This document shows positions 33,559-43,984 of a stretch of DNA of 64,000 bases, piece after piece. The notes beneath the pieces are model-generated. The model saw only the letters and a program-made list of their open reading frames with translations, was not told the DNA's origin and ran no database searches. A program made the translations under genes and the position numbers. The DNA is from Tigriopus japonicus (Eukaryota; Arthropoda; Copepoda; Harpacticoida; Harpacticidae). The stretch lies in contig CM021316.1 in assembly GCA_010645155.1 (NCBI GenBank), positions 1,611,215 through 1,675,214 on the forward strand. Reading direction: 5' to 3'. Each line of letters begins with the position of its first letter. Positions within the stretch are counted from its first letter, which is position 1.

Positions 33559-36500
33559 TCAATATTTTTTTGATTGACACACAAGTCTAGACCATAGATC
33601 TCTCCATGCTTTTCGGATGCGCAGTCGGAATTCTGCGTACCAGAAAGCATAGATTATTGGATTTAATAAAGAATTGGTGGCTCCAATGACCAAAGCAATC
33701 TTTTGCCAAGAGTCCTGGTTTTGAGCGTGGATCGCTTCCATGATCGGCCGACAAAGGTTTTGAGGAGGAACGTGGAAGGCGGCATCTTTGGTATCGATGT
33801 AACATAACTTGTTGGGATGTGAAAAGGCGTGAAAAATGCAAATTTGCAACCTAAAAGAAATAGTTGATTAGCTCAATGAGGTAAATTTAAAAAGCGATTC
33901 TCTTGAATAAGGAAAATAATAGCAGGCAGACACCATCTGCTTCTGTTTTGCTTATTGTGCGTCAGAAATGGGTTGGGAACATATATTTGGGAACAAGACC
34001 GAGGTTGTTTCAATCTCAACCAGTTGGAACCGGGGTTTTCCGGCTTGGCTTTATTTGTTAGCTTTAATAACCCACCTTAATATCCATTTAGATTTCTTGA
34101 CAATTCATTACAGCATACGCAATGAGTTTCGGGCACCATTAATAATAAGAAATATCCAGTTAGTAAGACACATAAAAATTACAGGCGTCGATGTCAAATT
34201 CGAAAAGCGATTTCGGAAAAAATATCAAAAATGGTTTCTCGTAATTGTTGTAATCTTGTATTTGTAAAAGCTGGTACATTATTCAAGGGAAAAGGCATTA
34301 GATACTTTTCCAGTTTTAAGTACTATTTCCTGATATTTTAAATATTTTTCCTGATCTCAAATACTATTCCTGATCTGCCCACCATTCAAAAGTTGTGCAG
34401 ATCTGCCAACAGTAACTCGTTGGTATACAAAATATCATATCAATTTTAATCTTCCACACTAATGTTAGTTATAAACTTTATTTACAGGTAATCTGTTTCC
34501 TTGTAGCGGTAGTAAAAACCCTGCAACTCAACCCATAACAAAAAAGGCATTAAACTCGGGACCTCAGTACTGAAAATATTGACAGAAGAGGAAAATCCGG
34601 AAAAAAGCGTGACCTCTGAACGAAAAACCGAAATAATTTGCGTATTTTTGCAATGCAATTAAGGCCAATCAAATTTTGATATGGTCCAATTAACCCCTAG
34701 GTTACGGCAATACGACGGAGTTGGTTTTTTTATCATTGCTAAAAGTATTGCTTGATTTTCAACTAGGATAAAGGTGTCGTTGTATCTCTGACGAACAAAT
34801 GTTTAGGTATATAAATATTATGTTTCCGGTTTGAGAGTGTCAGGACTCGCTAGAAAAATAGCTATATTTGGACTTTGCCATGCTAAAGTTAACCTAATTC
34901 GTGACAACCCTGTACTTTGAATGTCCATCTGATCATGCTCTTATTTTACTCGCCTCATTAATTGATCAGGGGAAAGATCCAATTGGTTGCTGCACTCGAC
35001 GCTTTCGAGAAAGTTTTCCCATTTTCCTGTCCCGTGAAGCACGAGGTCAACGTACATGATAATGATCCATGGCAGCCAAGCCAACGTGAAAACTAGCACA
35101 AGAATCAAGACATATTTTGCAGCTTTGGTAAACTTGGAGAGGGACGACAAGGCTCGAATTAGAGTTGTAGAGCGGACTTTCTTTGCGGCTAGATTGCCCA
35201 TTTTGACACCGGAAGGTCGCTGAAGACTACTGATGTTGTCCACAGACTTGGAGTGGAGATTAAACTCACCTGCAAAATTTCGAAAATATCAGATGAGGAA
35301 CGGGTTAAGTTCAAACATAATAGGTAAATATGTCACGAGCAAAACGGTCACAAGGTAAAACGGTCACAGTAAAAAAGACGAACACTAACAAGGTCACTTT
35401 CAAAGACATAATAGAGGTTGTGAAGAATTGTTTGTTGTCCCCCTCTATTCCCGCCCCACCAGCCTGTTGCGTAGACATCGCAGAAGGCCAGCCAGCATTG
35501 TCCATGCACTCGGGAAGAAACAAAACTCAACATAATTTTAATTATTTTGCAATATGTGTTATATTGTACTGATAAATAAGTATCATAATTGTTTACCGAT
35601 ATCAAAAATTGACATTGGTTGGTGACATTGTTGGCAAATTTACTTGAAATATTAGGTAATTTGTCTCTTCCTATGTGTCTGGACAGTGCTGGCTGGTCTA
35701 TAGCGTGTCTACGCGGCAGGTCTTGGCAGCGTCCATAGCGAAAGACAACAATCAATTCTTCACAACCTCTATTGTGTTTCACCCGGATTATCCTGAGGGC
35801 CCATGGGCAGATTTTATAGATAAGGAACAATTTTGACTCAAGTGGGTCAGGGGAACATCCTCCTGTAGGGTCTGGCAAATTTATGCGGGTTGGGGACATT
35901 ATTGCAAAAATAAGCCAAGTGTCTGGAATGGCTTCCTTAAGAATTTACTGATGCTAGCTTTTGCTTTGATATGATTGTGTTTCACTTGTGTTAAATTGGG
36001 ATCCCATGGCCGATCTTCAACCATGGAAAAGATTTGGATTCCTCTAGGCCCAGAAGTGATGTTGATGTGCGTTTTTTACCTCGTGATCATTTTAACATGA
36101 CCTTTTGGTTTAACCTTTTTTACTGCGTCCCAGATCAAAAACATCAAAAGTGTTGGTTAAAATCCAGAGAAAGTGTGAAAATAAAATGGCTCCCGTACCT
36201 GAACAACAAAAAACACTGATTGGTTTTATGATGTGTGTAGTGGAAAAAGTTTACTGAATTTTGATAAGGAAGAAAATTATGCGAATTTGACCTTGATGCA
36301 TTGCAACCATGTTTACTTGTTCCTTAAGTATTGTTAAGAATGCTTACCACTGTTTTGCTTATTAAAGCCAATTACAGTACAAGGGACATTGGAGAATTCA
36401 TGATGGGTGTTTGATTTGAATAAGATGCGAACTCGAGTTGAACTTTTTCGTAGTTGAGAAAGTGTATCATGGCCTTGAAGTTGCTGCAACGCTCGTTTTC

Positions 36501-37548
36501 TTCGGAAAAATTTGAACAGTATGAGACCATATAGAACATAAATAATAAGCAAAAACAGCATTAGTGTTCCTAGAACTGCTGCGATATGAAATGTGGGCAT
36601 GATATGCCCAACCACACATTCGGCATCTCTCTGTTGCTGAAATTAAAACCATTTCTTTAGCATTTTTTTTTAGATACAAAATTTTAATGGTGTTGTGAAT
36701 AAACTTACGTTGAAAAGAAGAACTGAAATACAGGTCCAAACCGAAGGAAATCCCCAAGAGAGGAACAATAAACATTTGATTCTGAATGGGGTCATTATCA
36801 CGTTGTATTTGAGTCCCTTGGTGATGTAAATGTATCTGAAAAGTGAAACACTACCATTTTTACTTTTACATCAAGTAATTTATCTTAAAACACTAACCTG
36901 TCAACTGTGATTAATAGGGAACATCCTAGTGTGTGGGCAATAGAAAACATCCATAAACCGACTTGCCAATTGCATGCCCTTCGTCGAGATTGAACCAACT
37001 CATAGGAAATGTCGTCCAAGTTTAATTCCAGAGGAATTTCAGATCCTGTGGCATAATGAGTAATGAACTGGAGATAAGCCACACAAAGCTCCACAACCAC
37101 CATTAGCATATCGGCCGCCGCTAAATTGGCAATGAAAATGAACGCCGCTTTGTGAGAACTGGAATTGGTACAATATTCACCCATTAAGAAATCAATGTCT
37201 GAAAATGATGCATGATGAGAGCCGAAATGTTCACCTAGATATGAAGGTAGGAATTTTCCCGCCATTCTGTTTTGAAGGACGATTTCGAGCACAACCGGGA
37301 CGTTGACAAGTGACCAGAATGACCGAAATAAAAACATACAAGTTCAAGATCAATTGTGGCACTCCAATGATAATTGGCATTATGTAGAAGAACTTGTCCG
37401 AAATTGATCGCATTGCTCCGATGCCTTTCAATGAATCCCACTCTGCCATGGGTAAAATGTGTTCCATTGTTTTCTGAGACACTCCAAGCAAGCTGTCATT
37501 CCAAATTGGGTTGGTCACCCTGGTTTCTTGATGGTTCAACAGGTTCAT
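33559..37548 (-). CDS. Class A (rhodopsin-family) G-protein-coupled receptor, orphan
   Basis: Minus-strand exons: 37548-37235, 37158-36898, 36835-36709, 36636-36348, 35269-34950 and a last exon ending at 33559. They encode seven membrane segments: TM1 near FFYIMPIIIGVPQLILNL, TM2 with ANLAAADML, TM3 preceded by ACNWQVGLW and ended by DRYIYITKG across a splice junction, TM4, TM5, TM6 with AWLPWI, and TM7 with NSLLNPIIYAFW. DRY, the TM3 and loop-2 cysteines, and NPxxY are all present. The tail is short and basic. Two joins are uncertain. At exons 1-2, a phase-2 pair was chosen (acceptor ending TTCCAG). For the last exon, phase fits only if it starts at 33807; an earlier CAG/TAG site at 33850 is out of frame unless a small exon is missing. 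With 33807 the protein is 519 residues. The ligand is unknown. Confidence 0.85.
35408..35775. repeat. Intronic inverted repeat (about 116 bp arms)
   Basis: 35408-35523 matches the reverse complement of 35660-35775, sharing atagaggttgtgaagaattg, gcgtagaca, ccagccagca and ttgtcc-type blocks, at roughly 80% identity by eye. It lies in the fourth intron of the GPCR gene. No target duplication was recognised. Confidence 0.7.
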
Positions 37549-38391
37549 TGCAAATCACGTTGACTGATGGCTTTGTTCTCTTTGCTTCCAAAAGGTTGAC
37601 TAAGCGGGATTTGAGATGGGCGCCAAGTGGATCAAGGTGTTGATTTTGGGGAGTTTTCCAATGTCAATGTTTGCACTATGGGACCGACCGACTTCCTGAC
37701 GGTGACATTATGGAGCAGTTAGCCTGGTTCAGAGCAAACACACGGGCTTCCGAAACATATTCCACCTAGTATATTGATTCTTACTTGCCCATAGCTGGGT
37801 AAGGGGCCTTCGAACCAGGATGGAGTAATCTAATTTGTGTCGTGGCTTTATTAAAAATTGAAACTAGAATCTTTAACATCAGGAAATACCAACATACCCA
37901 ATATTGCACTTACGTAATGTAACGATTTATAACTCAACAGCACACTGAAAATTAAATTCAACTTTGAAAAAACATCTTCATTTCAGTTTCAAAATGTCGT
38001 GTTTTGGGCGCTTTTTGCTTAAAGTTTAGAATTTAGAACAAATTTTGCTCGGATATTGAGCAATTGAAATTGGTTTCAAATCGGACCAAATACTTCATAA
38101 ACAGGAAAAGGTTCTTTTTATTGCTAGTAGGCAAAGGACTTTTTATATTTTTCATGCTCGCTAAAGCCCTTCAGCATGAATATGTGTGTTTCCAGGAACT
38201 AAAATTCATTATCTTAGGTAGAAGGAAAAGGTTAAGCATTTTCAATGTAACAAGTTTGTGCCCAATACGTTCTGATAAAGAAGATTTATATTTAGATGGT
38301 GCCAATATTTGTGGGTGGAATAAATCACTCATTCTCAAGGATGTACGCATGTACTCAATTTTCCGCAGTGGTTATGTCCAGGAAAAATAAG

Positions 38392-39215
38392 TCAAGGAGG
38401 ACGGTATTACTTGGAGTGGGATCGAGCGAGGGCGCGTTACTGCGTTGGTGTGAATTTTCCTGCGTGATAGCCTGGAGTTAATGAAGAAATCCAATATAAT
38501 TCGAATTAATGTCGTTTTATTGACATAGGTCATGAAACAAAAGTCCACAAGGATTCAATGAGCAATCATTTGATGCCCAATTGATGTCTCTCAAAAAACT
38601 CAAACTGTGTTGTTTCATTGTGTTAAGTCAGATATCTTTAAACTCCTGATCTACTGACTTGCTTTGTGATAGTGATTGTCCATCTTTTGTTGAAAGCAAC
38701 ATTGTTTTTATCATTGGGATAGTTCTAAGACATTCTTCCCCTTGTACAATGATTTGAATGTTCTTCTGTCTTTGTTTTTAGCACCTAATTGGGGTTCTAA
38801 AGCCAAAAGAAGACTGTAAAATGTTGAAAAAAAGATACAAAAAAGATTTTTTTTGCATTCTATGAAGAGAAAAATGTCCTTGAACGACCCCAATGATAAA
38901 AACAATGTTGCTTTCAACAAAAGATGGACAATCACTATCACAAAGCAAGTCAGTAGATCAGGAGTTTGAAGATATCTGACTTAACACAATGAAACAACAC
39001 AGTTTGAGTTCTTTGAGAGACATCAATTGGGCATCAAATGATTGCTCATTGAATCCTTGTGGACTTTTGTTTTATGACCTATGTCAATAAAACGTCATTA
39101 ATTCGAATTATATTGGATTTCTTCATTAACTCCAGGCTATCACGCAGGAAAATTCACACCAACGCAGTAACGCGCCCCCGCTCGATCCCACTCCAAGTAA
39201 TACCGTCCTCCTTGA
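38392..39215. repeat. Long near-perfect hairpin, 327 bp arms
   Basis: 38392-38718 is the reverse complement of 38889-39215, equal in length with about 5 mismatches and no gaps by my alignment (about 98.5% identity). A 170 bp spacer separates them, and weaker pairing continues about 20 bp into it. Arm ends read tcaaggaggacggtattac on the left and its complement on the right. There is no coding frame of note. The flanking bases ataag and atagg are similar but do not make a clear target duplication. Confidence 0.92.
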
Positions 39216-39267
39216 ATAGGTGTACAAGTTCCTACTCATGCTTAGTAGGACAAAACGTTTGCACTTA

Positions 39268-39349
39268 ACCGTGAATTAGCAAATGGACTTCTAAAGATAT
39301 TTTGATGTACCGTGAATTAGCAAATGGACTTCTAAAGATATTTTGATGT
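39268..39349 (+). repeat. Two-copy tandem repeat, 41 bp period
   Basis: The unit starting accgtgaattagcaaatgga occurs at 39268 and again at 39309, identical over the full 41 bp, implying a recent duplication. It lies 53 bp beyond the right arm of the long hairpin. Confidence 0.93.
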
Positions 39350-39714
39350 ACTACGTAGAGGTAAATTTGCAGTCAATTTGTAATTGACTGCATTTCAAGT
39401 CAAATATGACAGTTAAATGAAAGTTATGTCAATCCTTCATTTCAAGTCAGTAAGTTGATTGCCTTACTTATGCACCTAAAGAAGGGATTGGGAACCGTCG
39501 AATCCAAGATAATGCACAATCAAATCAATGACCGTAAAAACTAGTTCATTTTTTGGCCATGAAAATGCAAAAGGAAAGTTTTCGTTCAAGTTGATGTTTT
39601 TTACTCAGGAATATTTTATTTTGTACTTGGCTGCATTTAAAACGAAGAGTGAGTGTGATGTTAAACGGGCAAGACAAATTTTGAGCGCATTCATATTTTC
39701 TGCCCTTAATCATA

Positions 39715-40165
39715 CAGGGTTAGGCAGAATTAGTGAAACATTAGATTTCAGATCATTGTGACCTTCAGATTTAGATCTGAAGATTTCAGACCTTGTGACC
39801 CTTGGCCACAATTTCACATTCCTGTACAGACAAATTGGCATGGAACCATAAACACTGTGGCAAAAAGAGGGCGAGGACTCCCACCTTGGTCAAGACTATC
39901 AAGATCACATGAAATCCGGCTTGATCCATGAACAAGATGGCCAAAGACGAAAATATGTTTGCATAACTGTTGGTTGGATCGTAAAAAGGGACAAAAAGGG
40001 CAACAAGCACCACTTTTGGTTATATTGCATGATGCCCAAGAGGAGGAGTAGGTGCGTGTAAGTTGTAACATTGGTGTCAAGACGTTCAGAGCGGTAATTT
40101 GGCTTAGAGGGGGACATGAATTTTTTTTCACAAAATTCATTTTTTGCTACTTCTGCCTAGCCCTG
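39715..40165. mobile_element. TA-flanked MITE (Tc1/mariner-like ends)
   Basis: The 451 bp element begins CAGGGTTAGGCAGAATTAG and ends CTACTTCTGCCTAGCCCTG, inverted repeats of about 19 bp with two mismatches. It is bordered by TA on both sides, as for Tc1/mariner-type insertions. No transposase is present. The minus strand carries a 75-codon hydrophobic open frame (40013-39786). Confidence 0.8.
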
Positions 40166-41499
40166 TACGTTCATAAGACGTCTGAATCACTTAACAGAGT
40201 TAATAAGTTCCTTCATTCAGGATTTCTATCACACCTGTCCAGGTCTAGGTTGACGAAAAAATACACTAATTATTGATAAGTGCTAGATGCGCAAAAGCGG
40301 ATATGTACAAAACGAAAAGTTTATGAAAAAAATACCAATTTTTTTTGCTCCAAAAATTTCTCGAAGTGAATATAATCCGAATCGCAAAAAAAGGAAATTT
40401 TCCTCTACCCTGGGCATTAATTAACTTAAGGTTAATGATGTTTGTATTAAATTTTGTGGTTAGGTCTGTGCAGTTTTAGCTAAGCTCTGTTTTGGGCCCA
40501 AACTTTCGGTTTTACGGAAGGTACCTCTCGGTCTACTATTACTAAAGATTTGCAACAATACTTTGAACCTCTTTTTTGAGTTCAATTACCTTCCATGTCG
40601 CTTTATAATGTTTTCTTCCCGATTTTTTGACACAATATCTGTTTCAAAGATTCGTAAAGATTGTTTTTGATACCAATTTGTTTTGAACATTTTTTCCATG
40701 GACACAGACGTGATGGCACAACTCAAAACTTGTTTCTCTTTCAATCTTTAGAACAGGCTTCACTATCCTAGGTTGCGTGATACTCCGGCAAAACCACCAT
40801 TTTCACAGTATTTTTTGCTTTCCCTATCATAGGGTGGATTAATTTTTGTCTCATTAGGATTCATGTTAACCCATGCTAACCGCCCTCAAAATTTTCCAAT
40901 TGTCTTAAATGCACTATTTTCATTTCAGAGGCTACGTGAAGCTTAGCTAAATCTTGCGCGTGACACATGACGTCAGTCCAAACGTTCTAACCACGATTCA
41001 GTGCTTCCACATTTTGAACTTTTGCACAAAAATGCACTTGTTATGCTTTGGTTTGATGCTTTTTAGATCTCTGTTACCTTATGCTTTTCTAACTAAAACC
41101 TTACCCACTTCATTTGCGAATTTCTTTTTTTTTTCAGTTCAGAACGGCCAAATCAAGTTGGGTTGCAAAAAACGGCTTACAGAAGACTGGTTTCAATAAG
41201 AAGGAAACATTTCTCGGCTATCCTTTCATCGTTATCTTTCGAAAAAAATGAGAGAAAATGTGGCAAAGACTTCACAAAAAAATTGATTAGATTGCATAAT
41301 TATTTTTTTGTTTATTGTTCAAAGTAGTTCTTAAGATTTGAATTTAAAGTTGCTTAGAGTTCTGTTTTCTAGAAACAATGAACAGAAAAAAAGTTTTATT
41401 CAACTCTTTACTTCATATCCCCTAGAAAAAAATAAAAAAAAGTACAAAAATTTTTAGAGAACAAAAAGTTATTTAAACTTTTTAAAGTACAACAAAGGA

Positions 41500-41610
41500 A
41501 AAAAATCCAAATACTGTTTTGGTCCAATTAAAACAGTAAAATTTGGAACACTTTTGTTGCAAAACCCGCTCATTTGAATACAGTGACCGTAATCAAGGTG
41601 TATTTTTAAA
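41500..41610. mobile_element. Diverged copy of the MITE at 20923-21038
   Basis: Shared landmarks in the same order: ggtccaatta/ggtccgatta, ttgttgcaaaa, ctcattt/ctcacatttt, acagtgaccg/acaatgatcgg, and gtgtattttt. The ends have decayed, so borders are approximate. Confidence 0.65.
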
Positions 41611-41629
41611 AACCGTCTCGAATTCTTAT

Positions 41630-42176
41630 GAGAAGGGTCGAAAAAAAATTCAATAAAAGTAACAAAATATGACGTGAATAGCTTTTTCAAAAGACCAAAA
41701 TATTTGAAAAATAACCCGGACATCCAAAAATATTTTTCTGACAACGCTATTATTCGGTAATTTGTCTGTGTTCACCAAGTTTTCCAGTATATTTTTGGTA
41801 AGTTTAATGTAATGGGTCGTTTTTGGAAATGCACTTGGCATCTAACTGATTAATCAATAGAATTTTCAATTTCATTCAATAGATGATACAGTTTTGCGGA
41901 TATGACAATAGTTATGGTTTTTAATGCTTAACTTTGGTATAAATGCCCTTTGCAGATATTTTGGTATATTTGTTTCATTTTGGTTAAGCCATGTTGTGCC
42001 TTATCATTTATCTATTTATCTATTTTGCTACAATTTTCCTGAAGTATTTTCTATTGCCTAGAAAATCAAGAAAGCATTTGATTTTCCCTCGAAACAGCCA
42101 AAATATCTAAAAAATCAATGAAAAATGGACAAATTTGAAAAATATTTTGCGTTTAGAAATATTGTCATGGGCTCTA
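41630..42176. mobile_element. Diverged copy of the hAT-type MITE at 16781-17352
   Basis: It aligns with 16781-17352 over most of its length: ggccaaaatattt/gaccaaaatattt, aatgtaatgggtc/aatgtgatgggtc, gacaatagttatggttttta, aaatgccct, and the end gggctcta for gggcccta. Terminal repeats are no longer intact, so it is older than the copy in the receptor intron. Confidence 0.75.
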
Positions 42177-42466
42177 GCAATGACATTATTTGAGTCGTAT
42201 GACTTACTTTTAATGCGCTGAATAGCATGGATTTTGATTCTGGTCTAGTCCCAAGTGCTATTTAAACCTTTTCACCTTTTGGACACATTTTTGTACTTTT
42301 TGATCATAAGTACTTAGAGACACTGCCTTGAACAGTTCGTAAACACAAAACCTTCAGATAAAATTAACCAAAGCCATGTAAATGCTCCCAGAAAAGTCTC
42401 CAAATCCTTCCGTCTACTTTTGCATCTCGAGCCAATTTTTCAGATTCCAACATCCACTCACACAAG

Positions 42467-43879
42467 ATGGCCGAAACCTCATCTCAGCCCGCTCCTTCAT
42501 TTAAACGTCCGTTGAGTCCTTCGCAATGTCGGTCTCTGCTGCAACGTCGTCCTCTGTATCCAGCCTCAACCGTGAGTCGACGCAAAAAATTCGCCCAACG
42601 TCGGCCTCAAGTGGTTCTAGAAGAAGATGACTACGTGGAAAGGGTCTCCTCCATTATCCAAAGGGATTACTTTCCCGAACTAGACCGCATCCAGGCTCGA
42701 ACCCGGGCTTTGGACGGTCTACCCCCGTTAGCCCATGAACCCAAACGACCTTGGACCGGACAATCAACCGTTTCAGATGCTTCTGAAGCATCCAGTAGCA
42801 GTTCCAGACCTGAGGGCCCCACGTTAGACAAGTTCCTATCCAAGTTCACTAGTGAAGATAATGCCAGTTTCAATGAGGTCATGGAAGAGACGGATAATAA
42901 GTTCAGAGTTGAACACGCTTGGAAGTTCAAGGCCGATGAAGATATGGCGGAAGCTTTGACACAAGAGCGTTTAAAAGTTCCGGCGATTGAAGATCAGTTC
43001 CAAGTGGCCAAATCTGAGCAGAGTTTGAGTAAACCTTTAGATACTTGGGTTTACACCAATGCCAATGCCGTGTTTTATCCGCCTGAAGGTGTGCCCATGT
43101 CGGCGGAAGAATGGGCGGAAGCTAGTAAACGGGATCGACAGATTGTCTTCCGGAATACCCGATTTAGGGTCAATCCGTGGAAGAGTGACATTCACAAATC
43201 GAGTTTGGAAGCCCAAGCTCACACAAAACAAGAAAAAAGTGCCGGAAAAGTGGGTCCTGATGGGAAAACTTTGGAACGTCCGGAAACGCCGACCGTAAAC
43301 GGGTTTAAATTCTTAAAAGCCATGCCTTCACCCATGCCCGGAGTTGGTGAATCACCTTTGATGACTTGGGGAGAAGTTGAGGACACACCCAGTCGAATCG
43401 ATGGAAGCACACCCCTCAGAGGAGGTGCTGGACCGAGTTTTTCCATACAAGATGTGCCCAAACGCGACCGGATTGCCCATGGATTGGCCGAGAAAAACGC
43501 GCGATTCTATAGAGATAAAAAAAATAAAGCAATGGAAAAGGCTCGATCCAACGTGAGGACACCCAAAAAAGGTGTGGCCGCCATGAGTCCGGCTGCCCAA
43601 CGATTAGCTTCAGGCAAACTGGGTATTCGATTGGGGAGCGACAAATTCTTGCGAGCTTCGTACACGCCTTCACCTGCCCGTTCAAATGGATCCGTTAGAT
43701 CTCGTGTGTCATCATCAATTCGGTCTAGGAGTGCGCAAACCCCTCAGACTCCTGGCACGCCTGTGATAACCCCTGCCACGCCCACTCGACCGGTGGATCA
43801 CACTTCCTTAACAGATGGACTCTTAAGGCTTCCCTCCAGTTCATCGACGACTCGAATGAGTGCCGCGGATTTCTTGTAA
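42467..43879 (+). CDS. Ess2: ESS2/DGCR14 spliceosome-associated protein
   Basis: A single-exon frame of 470 residues, close to the size of animal ESS2 (DGCR14), a nuclear protein linked to spliceosomal C complex and pre-mRNA splicing. Family blocks are visible: VVLEEDDYVERVSSIIQRDY near residue 50 with FPELDR following, NRTRF-like FRNTRFRVNPW near 225, then PSPMPGVGESPLMTWGEVE near 290-310 and IDGSTPL. Next come the KRDRIAHGLAEKNA helix and a basic, Ser/Thr/Pro-rich tail with repeated TPxTP. The ATG at 42467 is preceded by a short 5' leader, with cacaag immediately before it. It lies 105 bp upstream of ICE2 on the same strand, and no AATAAA is seen between them. Confidence 0.93.
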   Translation: MAETSSQPAPSFKRPLSPSQCRSLLQRRPLYPASTVSRRKKFAQRRPQVVLEEDDYVERVSSIIQRDYFPELDRIQARTRALDGLPPLAHEPKRPWTGQSTVSDASEASSSSSRPEGPTLDKFLSKFTSEDNASFNEVMEETDNKFRVEHAWKFKADEDMAEALTQERLKVPAIEDQFQVAKSEQSLSKPLDTWVYTNANAVFYPPEGVPMSAEEWAEASKRDRQIVFRNTRFRVNPWKSDIHKSSLEAQAHTKQEKSAGKVGPDGKTLERPETPTVNGFKFLKAMPSPMPGVGESPLMTWGEVEDTPSRIDGSTPLRGGAGPSFSIQDVPKRDRIAHGLAEKNARFYRDKKNKAMEKARSNVRTPKKGVAAMSPAAQRLASGKLGIRLGSDKFLRASYTPSPARSNGSVRSRVSSSIRSRSAQTPQTPGTPVITPATPTRPVDHTSLTDGLLRLPSSSSTTRMSAADFL

Positions 43880-43984
43880 CTCATGCTTAATTGTGTTTAT
43901 TTAACTATTTAGGATGAAATATAGTTTTGGTTTGAAATATGTGAGTGAGGATGAACAGTCCTACATCCTTTTTTCTATTACTAG

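Larger units (their letters stand above)
37549..42466. other. Transposon-rich spacer between GPCR and ESS2
   Basis: No host gene recognised. It contains a long hairpin (38392-39215), a 41-bp tandem duplication (39268-39349), a TA-flanked MITE (39715-40165) and two diverged copies of MITEs found elsewhere in the window (about 41500-41610 and 41630-42176). The left end should hold the GPCR promoter and the right end that of ESS2. Confidence 0.6.
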
